Positions 54,727-63,686 of a stretch of 64,000 nucleotides of DNA are shown one piece after another. How positions within the stretch are numbered: the first letter of the stretch is position 1; the number at the start of each line of letters is the position of its first letter. The notes under the pieces were generated by a model. That model was given only the letters and a program-made list of their open reading frames with translations. It was not told the origin of the DNA and made no database searches. The stretch comes from Paenibacillus polymyxa (GTDB lineage: Bacteria > Bacillota > Bacilli > Paenibacillales > Paenibacillaceae), in assembly GCF_015710975.1 (NCBI RefSeq), contig NZ_CP049783.1, positions 186,001-250,000 of the forward strand, read 5' to 3'. The position numbers were made by a program, and so were the translations under genes.

Positions 54727-55578
54727 TTACATAGAATCAGCAGCAAAACGAACCGCTCTGCTAACTAAAACAGGCAGCACGGATATATGACCTTCATCTG
54801 TAAATTCTCGGTACTCTACGTGTAGTCCTAGATCGTCCCTAGTCGTTAAACGCGTAGCTAAGTCCCTGGCCTTTTCCTGCATGCCACTAAAATGTCCGGC
54901 CTCTAACTCCCCTACAGCAATCAACAGCTTTTTATTCCAATGCTTCTGAGCTATAGAAGCTACAAACTGTTTCTCTTCATCCATAATAACTTGTCCGCCC
55001 CAGTGTATAGACGGACTTCCCGCCACATACACCTGAAAAGAGTTTGGTCTTGTAAACAGGGTATGTAATACGAACAGTCCTCCAAGCGAATGCCCGAAGA
55101 TCGTCTGTCGGTTGCGGTCGATAAGAAAATCACCCTCGATCATTGGCTTAAGCTCATCTTCAATAAATGACAAGAAATGCTCGGCGCCCCCGCTTTCTTT
55201 GCAGGCATCTTCATTTGGCTTTACCGGAAGCTCCACAGCCGCCCCAGGCAGTGTAAGATCGTAATATCGTGAAGGATGAAAGGGAGCCTCTGTTGGATAG
55301 CCTATTCCTACAATGATAGCTGGAACAACCCCCGTTTTGTCAGGTCGTCTCCCCTGAACGCGCACCGCTTCCACCATGGTTCCAAAAACAGAATTGGCAT
55401 CCAGCACATAAATAACGGGATAGCCAGATACAGGAGGTTCCTCGGCAGGAATGGCAATATAAATATGATACTCACAGTTTTCAGCCTGCGAGTACATTAC
55501 TCGATGCTGACTGCGAGGAACATACACAGCTCCATGTGCATCGCTGGAATGATAATCTTGCGTAAATACGTTTTTAAT
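54727..55578 (-). CDS. ybbA: Ferri-siderophore esterase (YbbA/IroE-like)
   Basis: 283 aa from an ATT start, eight bases after a perfect AGGAGG. The alternatives are a GTG 17 codons later (55527) with no good site; no ATG or TTG fits. The fold is esterase family PF00756: VIYVLDANSVFGTM, nucleophile elbow IFGHSLGG, SPSIHWGG, and the final His in FTDEGHISV. Relatives (YbbA, BesA, IroE) cut trilactone siderophores to free iron. It follows feuC, as ybbA does in B. subtilis. Confidence 0.85.
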   Translation of the reverse strand: MKNVFTQDYHSSDAHGAVYVPRSQHRVMYSQAENCEYHIYIAIPAEEPPVSGYPVIYVLDANSVFGTMVEAVRVQGRRPDKTGVVPAIIVGIGYPTEAPFHPSRYYDLTLPGAAVELPVKPNEDACKESGGAEHFLSFIEDELKPMIEGDFLIDRNRQTIFGHSLGGLFVLHTLFTRPNSFQVYVAGSPSIHWGGQVIMDEEKQFVASIAQKHWNKKLLIAVGELEAGHFSGMQEKARDLATRLTTRDDLGLHVEYREFTDEGHISVLPVLVSRAVRFAADSM

Positions 55579-55615
55579 GAGAATTACCTCCTATAGAACC
55601 TTAATTCCAATGAAA

Positions 55616-56638
55616 TCAGGCCGTTTTTTTCATAAGCAAGACTACAAAATAAGGGACCCCGATCACCGCAATAATCAGTCCAACGGGAATTTCCGCAGGC
55701 GCAACCACCGTTTTGGCAACAAAATCAGACAACAGCACCAGTACCATACCGACCATACCGCATACGGGAATCACAAAACGATGATGAAGGCCAACAAGCC
55801 TTCTGGCGATATGAGGAGACAATAATCCTACAAAGCCTATTCCTCCAGAAACAGACACACAGGCACTCACCAGTCCAATGCTGGACAGCAAGAGAATAGA
55901 CTTTTCCTTTTCGGTCGCAACGCCAAGACTTTTAGCTGTATGTTCATGTAATTGAAATAGATCCAGCACATACGATTTCAACCAAATAACAGGAATTAAT
56001 ATGACAAGCCATGGAATTACGGCAGCAACCAGCTTCCAATCAGCACTCCAAATACTGCCCGACATCCATACTGTCGCCATCTCGAAATCCGAGGCTTTCA
56101 TTTTCAGCGACAGATATAAGCTTAAGGAACCGAAGCCAGAGCCAATCGCGATACCTACAAGTAGCAGTCGCTGCGAATCCAGACGTCCTGCTTTCCAAGC
56201 AAATGAATAGATCAGCAGCGCAGCCAACAAACCTCCAATCAAGCCAAAAAAGGGCATAGCCAACGCCGCAGTCCAGCCTGTCGTTTCCATTTGTCCTTGG
56301 TAAAAGAACATAAATATGACGATTGCTGCTCCCGCCCCTGCGTTAATGCCTAAAATGCCGGGATCGGCCAAACCATTCCGTGTAACTCCCTGTACCGCCG
56401 CCCCAGCAATCCCCAGACCTAAGCCGACCAAGGCCGCAATCACAACACGCGGTAGCCGAAAATCAAAAATCACCAAATCCAGCTGCGGAGTAGGGTGGAT
56501 ACGGAACAATGTCTGAATTACTTCCTGAAGGGTCATGTCGAACTCTCCATGGGTCAGACTAACATAGGAGGCTGCTAAAATAAGTGCAGCCCCACCTGAA
56601 AATACGAACCACAGCCGTTTCACACTGATTTTACGCAT
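55616..56638 (-). CDS. feuC: Iron-siderophore ABC permease (FeuC-like)
   Basis: 340 aa, about nine hydrophobic helices, FecCD family. AGAAVQGVTRNGLADPGILGINAGAG and SGGIGFVGLLSPHIARRLVG are diagnostic loops; the latter binds the ATPase. It overlaps feuB by 8 nt. It pairs with FeuB to import ferri-siderophore. Confidence 0.93.
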   Translation of the reverse strand: MRKISVKRLWFVFSGGAALILAASYVSLTHGEFDMTLQEVIQTLFRIHPTPQLDLVIFDFRLPRVVIAALVGLGLGIAGAAVQGVTRNGLADPGILGINAGAGAAIVIFMFFYQGQMETTGWTAALAMPFFGLIGGLLAALLIYSFAWKAGRLDSQRLLLVGIAIGSGFGSLSLYLSLKMKASDFEMATVWMSGSIWSADWKLVAAVIPWLVILIPVIWLKSYVLDLFQLHEHTAKSLGVATEKEKSILLLSSIGLVSACVSVSGGIGFVGLLSPHIARRLVGLHHRFVIPVCGMVGMVLVLLSDFVAKTVVAPAEIPVGLIIAVIGVPYFVVLLMKKTA

Positions 56639-57637
56639 GCTCTCCCCCTCCTTTTCTACGTATTAAGTACAGAAAGAAAGGGATGCCAATGACCGAGGTA
56701 ACCACTCCAATAGGCGTTTCAAACGGATAATTAAGAAAACGGCTCAACACATCAGACATGCCCAAAAAAACACCACCGATCAAACCAGAGCATGGAATGA
56801 CCCAACGGTAATCTACTCCGATTAAATATCGGGTAATGTGCGGAATCAACAAGCCAACAAAAGCAATTTTCCCTGCCAGCGCAACAGAAACACCTGTCAG
56901 CAATGCTACACAGAGCATCGCCCCCAACTTGACTGGTAATGCCCGCTGTCCCAGACCTGTGGCCACGTCGTCGCCCAAAGACAGTAGTGTTATTGGCTTG
57001 GCCAGCAGCATTGCTCCTACAATTGCCACAAGAGCAAAGGGAATTGCCAATTGAATCATCCCGGGGTCCATTTGGTGCAGACGAGCGTTAAACCAGAAGC
57101 TTACATTTTGCGATACATTAAAATAAATGGAGAGAACGGCCGACAGGCTGCTTAAAAACGTGCCAATGATCGTTCCCAAAATGGCCATACGAACCGGGGC
57201 AAGACCGCCGGGAATCATCCAGGCTAAACCGAATACAATAGCCACCCCAGAGCCGATCCCACAAAAGAACTTCCAATCAGGCCCATCGAAGTGGAGTTCG
57301 GTGCAAGGATCATCATTAAGGTGATCACAAACGCCGCCCCATCCGACACCCCCATAATTGAGGGTGAAGCCAAGAAATTCCGCGTCATTCCTTGCATAAT
57401 GGCTCCTGAAATCGCGAGAAAAGCACCGATTAATATAGAGCCGACCGCTCTAGGCAGACGCGAGTTTAAAACGACCTGATGGTCCACGTTTCCAGCATCA
57501 AAATGGAAAAAGGTAGCAGTTACCGTCTCCCATTCTATCGTCTTGGCTCCGTACATCACAGACAGCAGTAATGTTAGTACGATAAACAAGGGAGAGACGA
57601 AGATTACAAGGTAAGGAGAGATCAACTTTTTTCCCAT
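56631..57637 (-). CDS. feuB: Iron-siderophore ABC permease (FeuB-like), frameshifted
   Basis: FecCD permease split in two frames. The first part (57637 to about 57245) starts MGKKLISPYLVIFVSP and has SGAIMQGMTRNFLASPSIMGV. The second (about 57245 to 56631) continues VAIVFGLAWMIPGG to the end and carries AGKIAFVGLLIPHITRYLIG. A single G missing from the GGGG run (57244-57247) would join them as SALGVAIVFG, giving 335 aa, the normal length. As written no full permease is made. It sits between feuA and feuC. Confidence 0.9.
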
Positions 57638-57647
57638 GTTCCTACCT

Positions 57648-58628
57648 TTACTGCGAAAGTCGGTTCATAACCGCTTCCAAAAAGGCAAGTTTGCTCCATG
57701 AAGTACCACCTTGAGCATTGGGATCTACAATGTTGACGAAGGTTTTCCCATTCTTGACGGCATTGATGCTGCTCCAAATCGGATTCTTCTCCAAATCTGC
57801 CAATGCCTGCGGCTGGTCCTTGTTCTCTCCTTCGGAGAATTGCACGAACAGATAATCGGGGTTCATATCAGCCAATTTCTCCAGAGAAACCGCCTCTTGT
57901 GCTTTAACTGTATTTAACTCTTCCGGTACCTTAGCTCCTAGATCAGCATACAGCGAAGGATTGAAATATACATCCGCAGGGTATACATACAGATTGCCTG
58001 TACGAATCCGTACCATCAGTACCTTTTTATTTCCCCATATTGGTTTGAGCTTCTGTTGGGCCGCCTCCGCATCTTGCTTGTACTTGTCCAGGATCTCCTT
58101 CGCCTTCGCCTCTTTGCCTGTAAGCTGTCCCAACATTAATAGATTCGCTTCCCAGTTCGTTGAAATATGGGATACTGGAACCAATGGAGCGACCTTCCCT
58201 AGCTGTTCTGCCACCGCAGGCCGAAATTTAGAACTCCCAAGAATCACATCTGCCTTCAGTTTCAGGATCGTTTCAGCGCTAGGCTGCATTCGATCACCAA
58301 CGTCTGCGGCTCCTTCCATCGCTTTTTCCATGAACTCAGGAAATGTTCCGCCCGAAGTAACCGCCCCAGTTGGTTTCACTCCCAGGACAGCTGCATCTTC
58401 CATCGCTTCCAGACTAGCTATAATAATATGATCCGTCTTGGCTAGCTTATAAGTCTTATCTAGATATGTAATCGTCTTAGCACTTTCTACGTCAGAAACA
58501 GACGTTTGTCTCGATGCATTGGTATTCTTTTGAGCTGAGTTATCTACCTCCTGCACCTTTCCACCACATGCCGTCAACAGCAAACTTGCCGATAATAAGG
58601 TACACATCCATATTGCAAACTTCTTCAT
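57648..58628 (-). CDS. feuA: Siderophore-binding lipoprotein (FeuA-like)
   Basis: 326 aa. Lipoprotein signal ending LTAC (Cys21). It has a class III binding fold with the HIIIASLEAMEDAAVLGVKPTG segment, NLLMLGQLTGKEAKAKEIL, and PDYLFVQFSEGEN. It captures ferri-siderophore at the cell surface. First gene of feuABC-ybbA, preceded by tandem Fur boxes. No ATPase gene is in the cluster, so a shared one (like YusV) is expected elsewhere. Confidence 0.92.
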   Translation of the reverse strand: MKKFAIWMCTLLSASLLLTACGGKVQEVDNSAQKNTNASRQTSVSDVESAKTITYLDKTYKLAKTDHIIIASLEAMEDAAVLGVKPTGAVTSGGTFPEFMEKAMEGAADVGDRMQPSAETILKLKADVILGSSKFRPAVAEQLGKVAPLVPVSHISTNWEANLLMLGQLTGKEAKAKEILDKYKQDAEAAQQKLKPIWGNKKVLMVRIRTGNLYVYPADVYFNPSLYADLGAKVPEELNTVKAQEAVSLEKLADMNPDYLFVQFSEGENKDQPQALADLEKNPIWSSINAVKNGKTFVNIVDPNAQGGTSWSKLAFLEAVMNRLSQ

Positions 58629-58665
58629 AATCTGAAAGACTCCCCTCTACCTACTTGAATTTACA

Positions 58666-58701
58666 GATAATAATTATCATTATCATTGATAACTATTATC
58701 A
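58666..58701. promoter_or_regulatory. Tandem Fur boxes of feuABC-ybbA
   Basis: GATAATAATTATCATTATC (58666-58684) is a close match to the 19-bp Fur box, and TGATAACTATTATCA (58687-58701) matches the 7-1-7 form at 13 of 14 bases. Confidence 0.9.
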
Positions 58702-58750
58702 ATAGTAGGAGAGAAATCGGCGTATTGCAATATTTTTTCTAATATTTATT

Positions 58751-58794
58751 AAAAAGAGAGCTAGCTTCCCCTAGAATCCTTGCAATTAGGAAGC
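58751..58794 (-). terminator. Terminator of HD-domain gene
   Basis: GCTTCC/GGAAGC stem (58764-58769 with 58789-58794), then CTCTCTTTTT on the minus strand. Confidence 0.55.
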
Positions 58795-58795
58795 A

Positions 58796-59479
58796 TCAGC
58801 CTCCCCTATTCTGTTGGATATCATTCACATTCCATTCTTTATAAAACTGCTCCAAATACATTTCCATCCATTGATGCCGAACCTCCGCCAGTTCTCGGGC
58901 ATAAGGGGTATTCATTAAATCCTTGAGCTTGAGCAGCTTTTCGTAAAAATGATATATGGCACTTTTACCTGCGGCACGATATTCATACTGTGAATAGTCT
59001 TGACCCGGTTCATGCATGATACTGCCTTTTGAGCCTGCATACATAAAGGTTCTTGCAATCCCAATCGCTCCCAGAGCATCCAACCGATCTGCATCCTGCA
59101 CAACCTGACCTTCCAGCGTTTCCATAGGCGGATTTTGTCCACCATTGTAGGACATTGTAGCAATAATGCTCATCACGTGTGTGATCACATCCGCATCGTT
59201 TACATGCAGATGCAGCCACTGATCAACTTTATCCAGCCCCGCTTGTTTGGATTCATTTAATTTTTCATCCGCTACATCATGCAGCAGTGCTGACAGCTCG
59301 CACACGAACGGATCTGCACCTTCTTTTGCAGCAATTTCAACAGACAGCTTCCTCACCCGGTCAATATGCCACCAATCATGACCACTGTGGTCATGCTCCA
59401 ACTGCTGCTGTACATACGGCTCTGCCTTTTGAATAATATCTTCCATCATCGCTTCCTGCTGCTCTGTTCGTCTCTTCAT
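58796..59479 (-). CDS. HD-domain phosphohydrolase (YpgQ-like)
   Basis: 227 aa. Metal ligands are seen in HDWWHIDRV (His38), LLHDVAD (H67-D68) and QDADRLDALGAIGIARTFMY (distal Asp). It likely splits phosphate esters or diphosphates of nucleotides, as YpgQ does. AAAGGTGA site before the ATG. It follows the SUKH/HEAT gene on the same strand. Confidence 0.9.
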   Translation of the reverse strand: MKRRTEQQEAMMEDIIQKAEPYVQQQLEHDHSGHDWWHIDRVRKLSVEIAAKEGADPFVCELSALLHDVADEKLNESKQAGLDKVDQWLHLHVNDADVITHVMSIIATMSYNGGQNPPMETLEGQVVQDADRLDALGAIGIARTFMYAGSKGSIMHEPGQDYSQYEYRAAGKSAIYHFYEKLLKLKDLMNTPYARELAEVRHQWMEMYLEQFYKEWNVNDIQQNRGG

Positions 59480-59523
59480 AAGTCACCTTTCCATCCCGTC
59501 CATATTTGCTATGTGAGGTTGGT

Positions 59524-60142
59524 TTATTTTTTTATATGCTTGTCCATTTGCTTAGCGCGAATCATCGAGAGCGCCTTACGGGCTGCCAGCTTCCCATTCG
59601 GGCTTCCATGTTTCACTACTTCTTTTAATATTTCAGTCGCTGGTTCATACTCATGATACCCCAATAGAATACATGCACGTTCCTGTACATACATATCTTC
59701 ATCATCTACATAAGGAAGCAATGAATCCACCTCACTAACAGGTGTAATCGCCATTAAGCTGTAAAGAAGCTGGCACCTCACATCATCCTCCATTGATGAA
59801 TCCTTTTCCAGTATAGCCTGCATTTCATGCATACAGCGAATATCTTCTGCTAGTTGTTCAGTGCTTATGTCGTTGTCAGACGGGTAATCCTTACGCAGCT
59901 GTTCCCAATCCAGCTCTGGGTTTTGCTCTAACTCTGCAATCAGCGAAGCTGTACTTCGGTACATCGGTGACAAATCTGTTTCCTCGTGATTGATGTAACA
60001 TAATTTATATGCTAGTGGCCCCTCTACATATAGACCTACATAATTAGAATGATCATCGGTCCATGCTATGGATTAGTAAAGCTTCCAGCGTATCGTCAGG
60101 TAGATCAATCGCTTGGCGTTCAAGCACCTCTTGTAAGCTCAT
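59524..60142 (-). CDS. SUKH/HEAT-type protein, frameshifted
   Basis: The true start is ATG 60142 with AGGAGTG upstream, giving MSLQEVLERQAIDLPDDTLEALL. A +1 shift (one extra base) around 60060-60080 is needed before the frame continues TDDHSNYVGLYVEGPLAYK and INHEETDLSPMYRSTASLI, then helical repeats (LLYSLMAITPVSEVDSLLPYV, ERACILLGYHEYEPATEILK) resembling HEAT repeats. The joined protein has 205 aa. The part from TTG 59973 (149 aa) is open alone. The N-terminal part looks SUKH/SMI1-like; an immunity role is possible. Confidence 0.7.
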
Positions 60143-60267
60143 TTTTCCACACTCCTAATCTTTCTACTCCAAATCTATTATCTAATCCCTGAAAAGGACA
60201 GGCTATCTCCATTTTATTCTATATGTGTATGGTATCCAACCTTAGGTCGACAAGTCCGTAACTATGC

Positions 60268-60320
60268 AAAAAAAGACCCCCCTTAACCACATCAGCTGTA
60301 GTTAACGGAAGTTCTTTTTT
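60268..60320 (-). terminator. Terminator of the FNR gene
   Basis: Imperfect stem with GTTAAC/GTTAAG arms and A-rich/T-rich ends; seven Ts close the minus strand side. Confidence 0.7.
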
Positions 60321-60337
60321 AAACTGATTCCCTTATT

Positions 60338-61372
60338 TTATTCCACGACACCAAGCTCGCGGTTTTTTTCCTTGAAGCGGCTGTTGTGAGAAGATACATA
60401 TGCGGCTTTATCAGCTGTCGGATCAATGTACAACTTGGCGCTGTTGAGGGCAAGAGCAGCATCTGTGAACGTACCTGCAATCAGATACAGCTTGCTTCCG
60501 TACTCGACAAAATCGCCTGCAGCAAAAATCCCCGGTAGATTCGTTTCCAGCTTGTCGCTCACGCGGGCATGCCACTCTCCCATATCCAGTCCCCAATCTC
60601 GCAGGGGGCCGAAATCGGATTTTAGGCCATGATTTACGATAACTGCATCAACATTCAGCATCTCTATTTCGCCCGTATCTACATGATTGATCGTCACCTG
60701 CTCAATCGTTTCTCCGTTGTTGCTATGTAACTGACTTACCGCATAAGGTGTGAGAACACGGACCGAAGAGGACTTCATACGGGCTACATTTTTCTCATGT
60801 CCGCCAAAATGATCCCGACGATGTACAACTGTCACACTCGCCGCAATAGATTCCAGCTCATTCGCCCAATCTACCGCTGAGTTGCCTCCACCGGAAATCA
60901 GGACATGCTTGTCCCGGAACGGCTCCAGCTCTTGTACGGTATAATGCAGGTTTGTAACCTCGTAACGGTCAGCGCCTTCAATCTCCAGTTTAGCCATTTT
61001 GAGAATACCATAGCCTACGGCCAGAACGATCGTACGCGTCCAGTGCTGTTCCCCTGTGGCAGAAGTCAGCAGGAACGTGCCATCTTCCTGCCGATCCATC
61101 CCTGTAATCTGTTGTCCCAATACAATGGTAGGCTCGAACGTTCGTGCCTGCTGCTCCAGCTGGTCAATCAGCTTTTCACATAAAATCGGGGTTACCCCGC
61201 CAACATCCCATATCATCTTCTCCGGGTATATGCGCATCCGTCCGCCTAGCTCATGCTTGGCTTCGATCAGCTTGGTTTTCATATCTCTCATGCCACTGTA
61301 AAACGCAGTATACATACCGGCAGGACCGCCGCCGATGATCGTTACATCATATAATTCCAAGGACTCTGTCAC
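60338..61372 (-). CDS. Ferredoxin/flavodoxin-NADP+ reductase (YumC/YcgT type)
   Basis: 344 aa, thioredoxin-reductase-like FAD/NADPH protein lacking the CxxC. FAD motif [21 protein letters not shown] motif [14 protein letters not shown], and [18 protein letters not shown] near the end. It passes electrons between NADPH and ferredoxin or flavodoxin, and could reduce ferric siderophore iron. GTG start with GGGAGA eight bases upstream. A perfect Fur box lies about 50 bp ahead, as for the iron-regulated paralogue ycgT in B. subtilis. Confidence 0.92.
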   Translation of the reverse strand: MTESLELYDVTIIGGGPAGMYTAFYSGMRDMKTKLIEAKHELGGRMRIYPEKMIWDVGGVTPILCEKLIDQLEQQARTFEPTIVLGQQITGMDRQEDGTFLLTSATGEQHWTRTIVLAVGYGILKMAKLEIEGADRYEVTNLHYTVQELEPFRDKHVLISGGGNSAVDWANELESIAASVTVVHRRDHFGGHEKNVARMKSSSVRVLTPYAVSQLHSNNGETIEQVTINHVDTGEIEMLNVDAVIVNHGLKSDFGPLRDWGLDMGEWHARVSDKLETNLPGIFAAGDFVEYGSKLYLIAGTFTDAALALNSAKLYIDPTADKAAYVSSHNSRFKEKNRELGVVE

Positions 61373-61420
61373 TCTGCAACTCTCCCTATCATAGCGTATT
61401 ATGTCTGCTTCTATTATAAG

Positions 61421-61435
61421 TGATAATAATTATCA
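61421..61435. promoter_or_regulatory. Perfect Fur box
   Basis: TGATAATAATTATCA is an exact 7-1-7 match, 49 bp upstream of the reductase start. Confidence 0.92.
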
Positions 61436-61524
61436 ATATCAATTAAGAAATAAAAACATATCTGTGACAGAGGTATTAGTGACTTTGGAACTACGTTTAT
61501 ACAGTTATTTGGCTACTGCTTTCG

Positions 61525-62028
61525 TTAACCTTGTGGATTAGGTAGGGATTGCTGCACTATTGCACGCAATGCTTTTTCATTCAGCCCAGTCTGTACAAAT
61601 TGAAAACGGTGACCTGCCAGCCTCTGAACTCGATCTATGATCTGACCCAGATGATAAGCCGTATGCTCCACCACATGGTAAACGTCATACATATTTATAT
61701 CGCCTGTGTTGTCCAATGCTGCACAGAAGGAAGAAAAAGCATCTTCAACTTCCTCCATAAGCTGTTCTTTGTTTTGCACTGAAGGCTTGAAGCTATCCTC
61801 CATCCCTTGCTTGTATGTAATCGTCGGATCCATGAGTTTGACTGCATTTCTACGCACATGCACCATTATATGATGGACAATTCCTCCAATACTGTTCTGT
61901 TCCGCTTCACCAGCGAACCATAACATGGGTTCATCCAAAAGCTTGATGCATACCCGCAGCTTAACCAAATATTGATCGTACATTCTGTGCTTGGATATGA
62001 TCTTAAATTCATGCATGGAAGAATTCAT
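61525..62028 (-). CDS. DinB-family protein
   Basis: 167 aa four-helix DinB fold. Metal-binding histidines in GGIVHHIMVHVRRN and YHVVEHTAYHLGQIIDR. Members are thiol transferases or metal-dependent hydrolases; the substrate is unknown. GGAGGA site before the ATG. It follows the gene at 62053 by 24 bp. Confidence 0.85.
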   Translation of the reverse strand: MNSSMHEFKIISKHRMYDQYLVKLRVCIKLLDEPMLWFAGEAEQNSIGGIVHHIMVHVRRNAVKLMDPTITYKQGMEDSFKPSVQNKEQLMEEVEDAFSSFCAALDNTGDINMYDVYHVVEHTAYHLGQIIDRVQRLAGHRFQFVQTGLNEKALRAIVQQSLPNPQG

Positions 62029-62052
62029 ATGTTCATTTCCTCCTTTATCTTT

Positions 62053-62502
62053 TCAGGTGTATTTTTTGAAAAAGTCACTTCCGTGGATCATCCAATATCG
62101 TTCAGCAGGAGGGACCTCTTCCAAAAAGTTCTGATATTCCCCTTTCCACCCCACCGGGACATAGTGTTCGAAAGAAGCTGGCTCCGGAAATAGAGAGTAG
62201 AGAACTTTCTGGTCAAAATCAACATACAAAGCAGGACAGAATTCCAACACTTCATCCTTATGCTGGATTGCTTCATCTAGCATTTGGAGCATTGTAGTGA
62301 GTTCTCCCGCAGCCACCTTATATTCACAGATGTGTTCCAAAAATGCTCCGGCTGTGGTCTCATCCAAAATAGCGATGCCAAACCGTTCCTCCATCTCGGT
62401 ATTCAAAAACCAATACTCTCTTTCCGTCACATACCAATTCCATTGTCCCTGAAACATGACACCGACAATGATATTTTTCGCATATTCTGGCCATATTTTC
62501 AT
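62053..62502 (-). CDS. Hypothetical protein
   Basis: 149 aa, soluble, Trp/Tyr-rich (WPEYAKNIIVGVMFQGQWNWYVTERE; ERYWMIHGSDFFKKYT). No family recognised; its size and aromatic content recall immunity-type proteins, but that is weak. The purine-rich GGGAGGGG lies rather far from the ATG. It is in a minus-strand run with GNAT and DinB genes. Confidence 0.65.
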   Translation of the reverse strand: MKIWPEYAKNIIVGVMFQGQWNWYVTEREYWFLNTEMEERFGIAILDETTAGAFLEHICEYKVAAGELTTMLQMLDEAIQHKDEVLEFCPALYVDFDQKVLYSLFPEPASFEHYVPVGWKGEYQNFLEEVPPAERYWMIHGSDFFKKYT

Positions 62503-62527
62503 GAGCTTTTGCGTTCCCCTCCCTCAC

Positions 62528-63049
62528 TTACAGCTCGATCCAAAACCGGTTTACACGGTTTCCATCTTCCTCTATGTAATCCTTGTCCGGTATTCCGCCG
62601 TTTCGCAGAATTGTTTTTTTGGAACTGATATTATCGGAGTCGCATACGACGAGGGCTTTGGAAATACCCAACTCTTTTGCTTTGCCCAATGCTAAGGCCA
62701 GCATAGTCCCAGCGTACCTGTTCCCTCGTGCAGAAGGACGGATACCATAACCGATATGACCGCCAGCGTTTAACAGATGCTCATTAAGATCATGACGGAT
62801 ATTCACTGCTCCGACGACCTGGTCATCTGCATCCATCAGCCAGTAGGTCGAACTTTTAACCCAGCCTTTAGACAAGCCAATTCCGTTTTTCTGTTGACTT
62901 AAAAACGTCAGCATACCTTCAAAATCATACGGTTCTATAGAAATCACCCAAGGCACCATATGCTCCTGGCTCTTTTTCCATTCCTCATAAAATGAAAGAT
63001 AAGCATCCTTCCAGCGCCGATCCGGCTCAACCAATCTGATGGCCTGCAT
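62528..63049 (-). CDS. GNAT-family N-acetyltransferase
   Basis: 173 aa. AGGHIGYGIRPSARGNRYAGTMLALAL is the acetyl-CoA site and ALVVCDSDNISSKKTILRNGG the C-terminal part. ATG 63049 is chosen with GGTGA just upstream; a GTG nine codons earlier (63076) is possible. Substrate unknown. Confidence 0.88.
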   Translation of the reverse strand: MQAIRLVEPDRRWKDAYLSFYEEWKKSQEHMVPWVISIEPYDFEGMLTFLSQQKNGIGLSKGWVKSSTYWLMDADDQVVGAVNIRHDLNEHLLNAGGHIGYGIRPSARGNRYAGTMLALALGKAKELGISKALVVCDSDNISSKKTILRNGGIPDKDYIEEDGNRVNRFWIEL

Positions 63050-63106
63050 CCTACTCACCGCCCCCTCATTAAGCACTCCATGTATCTACTAATGGTCTCG
63101 TCATCT

Positions 63107-63598
63107 CTACACCCCATAGTTCTTCATCGTTGCTTCCAATGTTTCATCCGTATCCGCCAGCCACACGGAGCTAACCTCAAACGTCCCTGGCTCGAAAAAC
63201 AATGGGAACCTCCGCTTAAACCAATCCTGCATCGGCAAATTCAGTGCTTCCTTCATATCTACCCACAGTAGTTCTCCCTCAGGAGGATTTTTTAATAGCT
63301 CACCTTCCGTTGCTGTAGCCAAATAATTAAAGACCATATATCTCAGCCCTTGGTTTGGATCACAATATTCGTCGATTCCTTTAAAAGCAATTTCCGTAAC
63401 CGTTAAGCCTGTTTCCTCTTTTACTTCGCGAATGGCTCCATTCACAATGCTCTCTGGGAACTCTACTTTTCCTCCTGGAGCAATATAACCCGGAAACCCC
63501 TTTCGATTGGGTCTGTTCATTAGCAATACCTTGTTTCCATCTTGAATCATGCACATGGTATATATTTTGTGTGTCACTTCTGTACTCAATCCGATCAT
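63107..63598 (-). CDS. Nudix hydrolase
   Basis: 163 aa. The Nudix box is complete: PGGKVEFPESIVNGA then IREVKEETGLTV. The pattern resembles 8-oxo-dGTP diphosphatases (KVLLMNRPNRKGFPGYI before the box). It cleaves nucleoside diphosphate-linked compounds. AAAGG lies very near the ATG, so the start is tentative. Confidence 0.9.
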   Translation of the reverse strand: MIGLSTEVTHKIYTMCMIQDGNKVLLMNRPNRKGFPGYIAPGGKVEFPESIVNGAIREVKEETGLTVTEIAFKGIDEYCDPNQGLRYMVFNYLATATEGELLKNPPEGELLWVDMKEALNLPMQDWFKRRFPLFFEPGTFEVSSVWLADTDETLEATMKNYGV

Positions 63599-63686
63599 AC
63601 CTTTCTCTATTCACATTCTCTATGATCTAGCTTTTAACTTTCTCACCGACATATCTTGGTTGAATATGGTATTCACCATAGAACGA

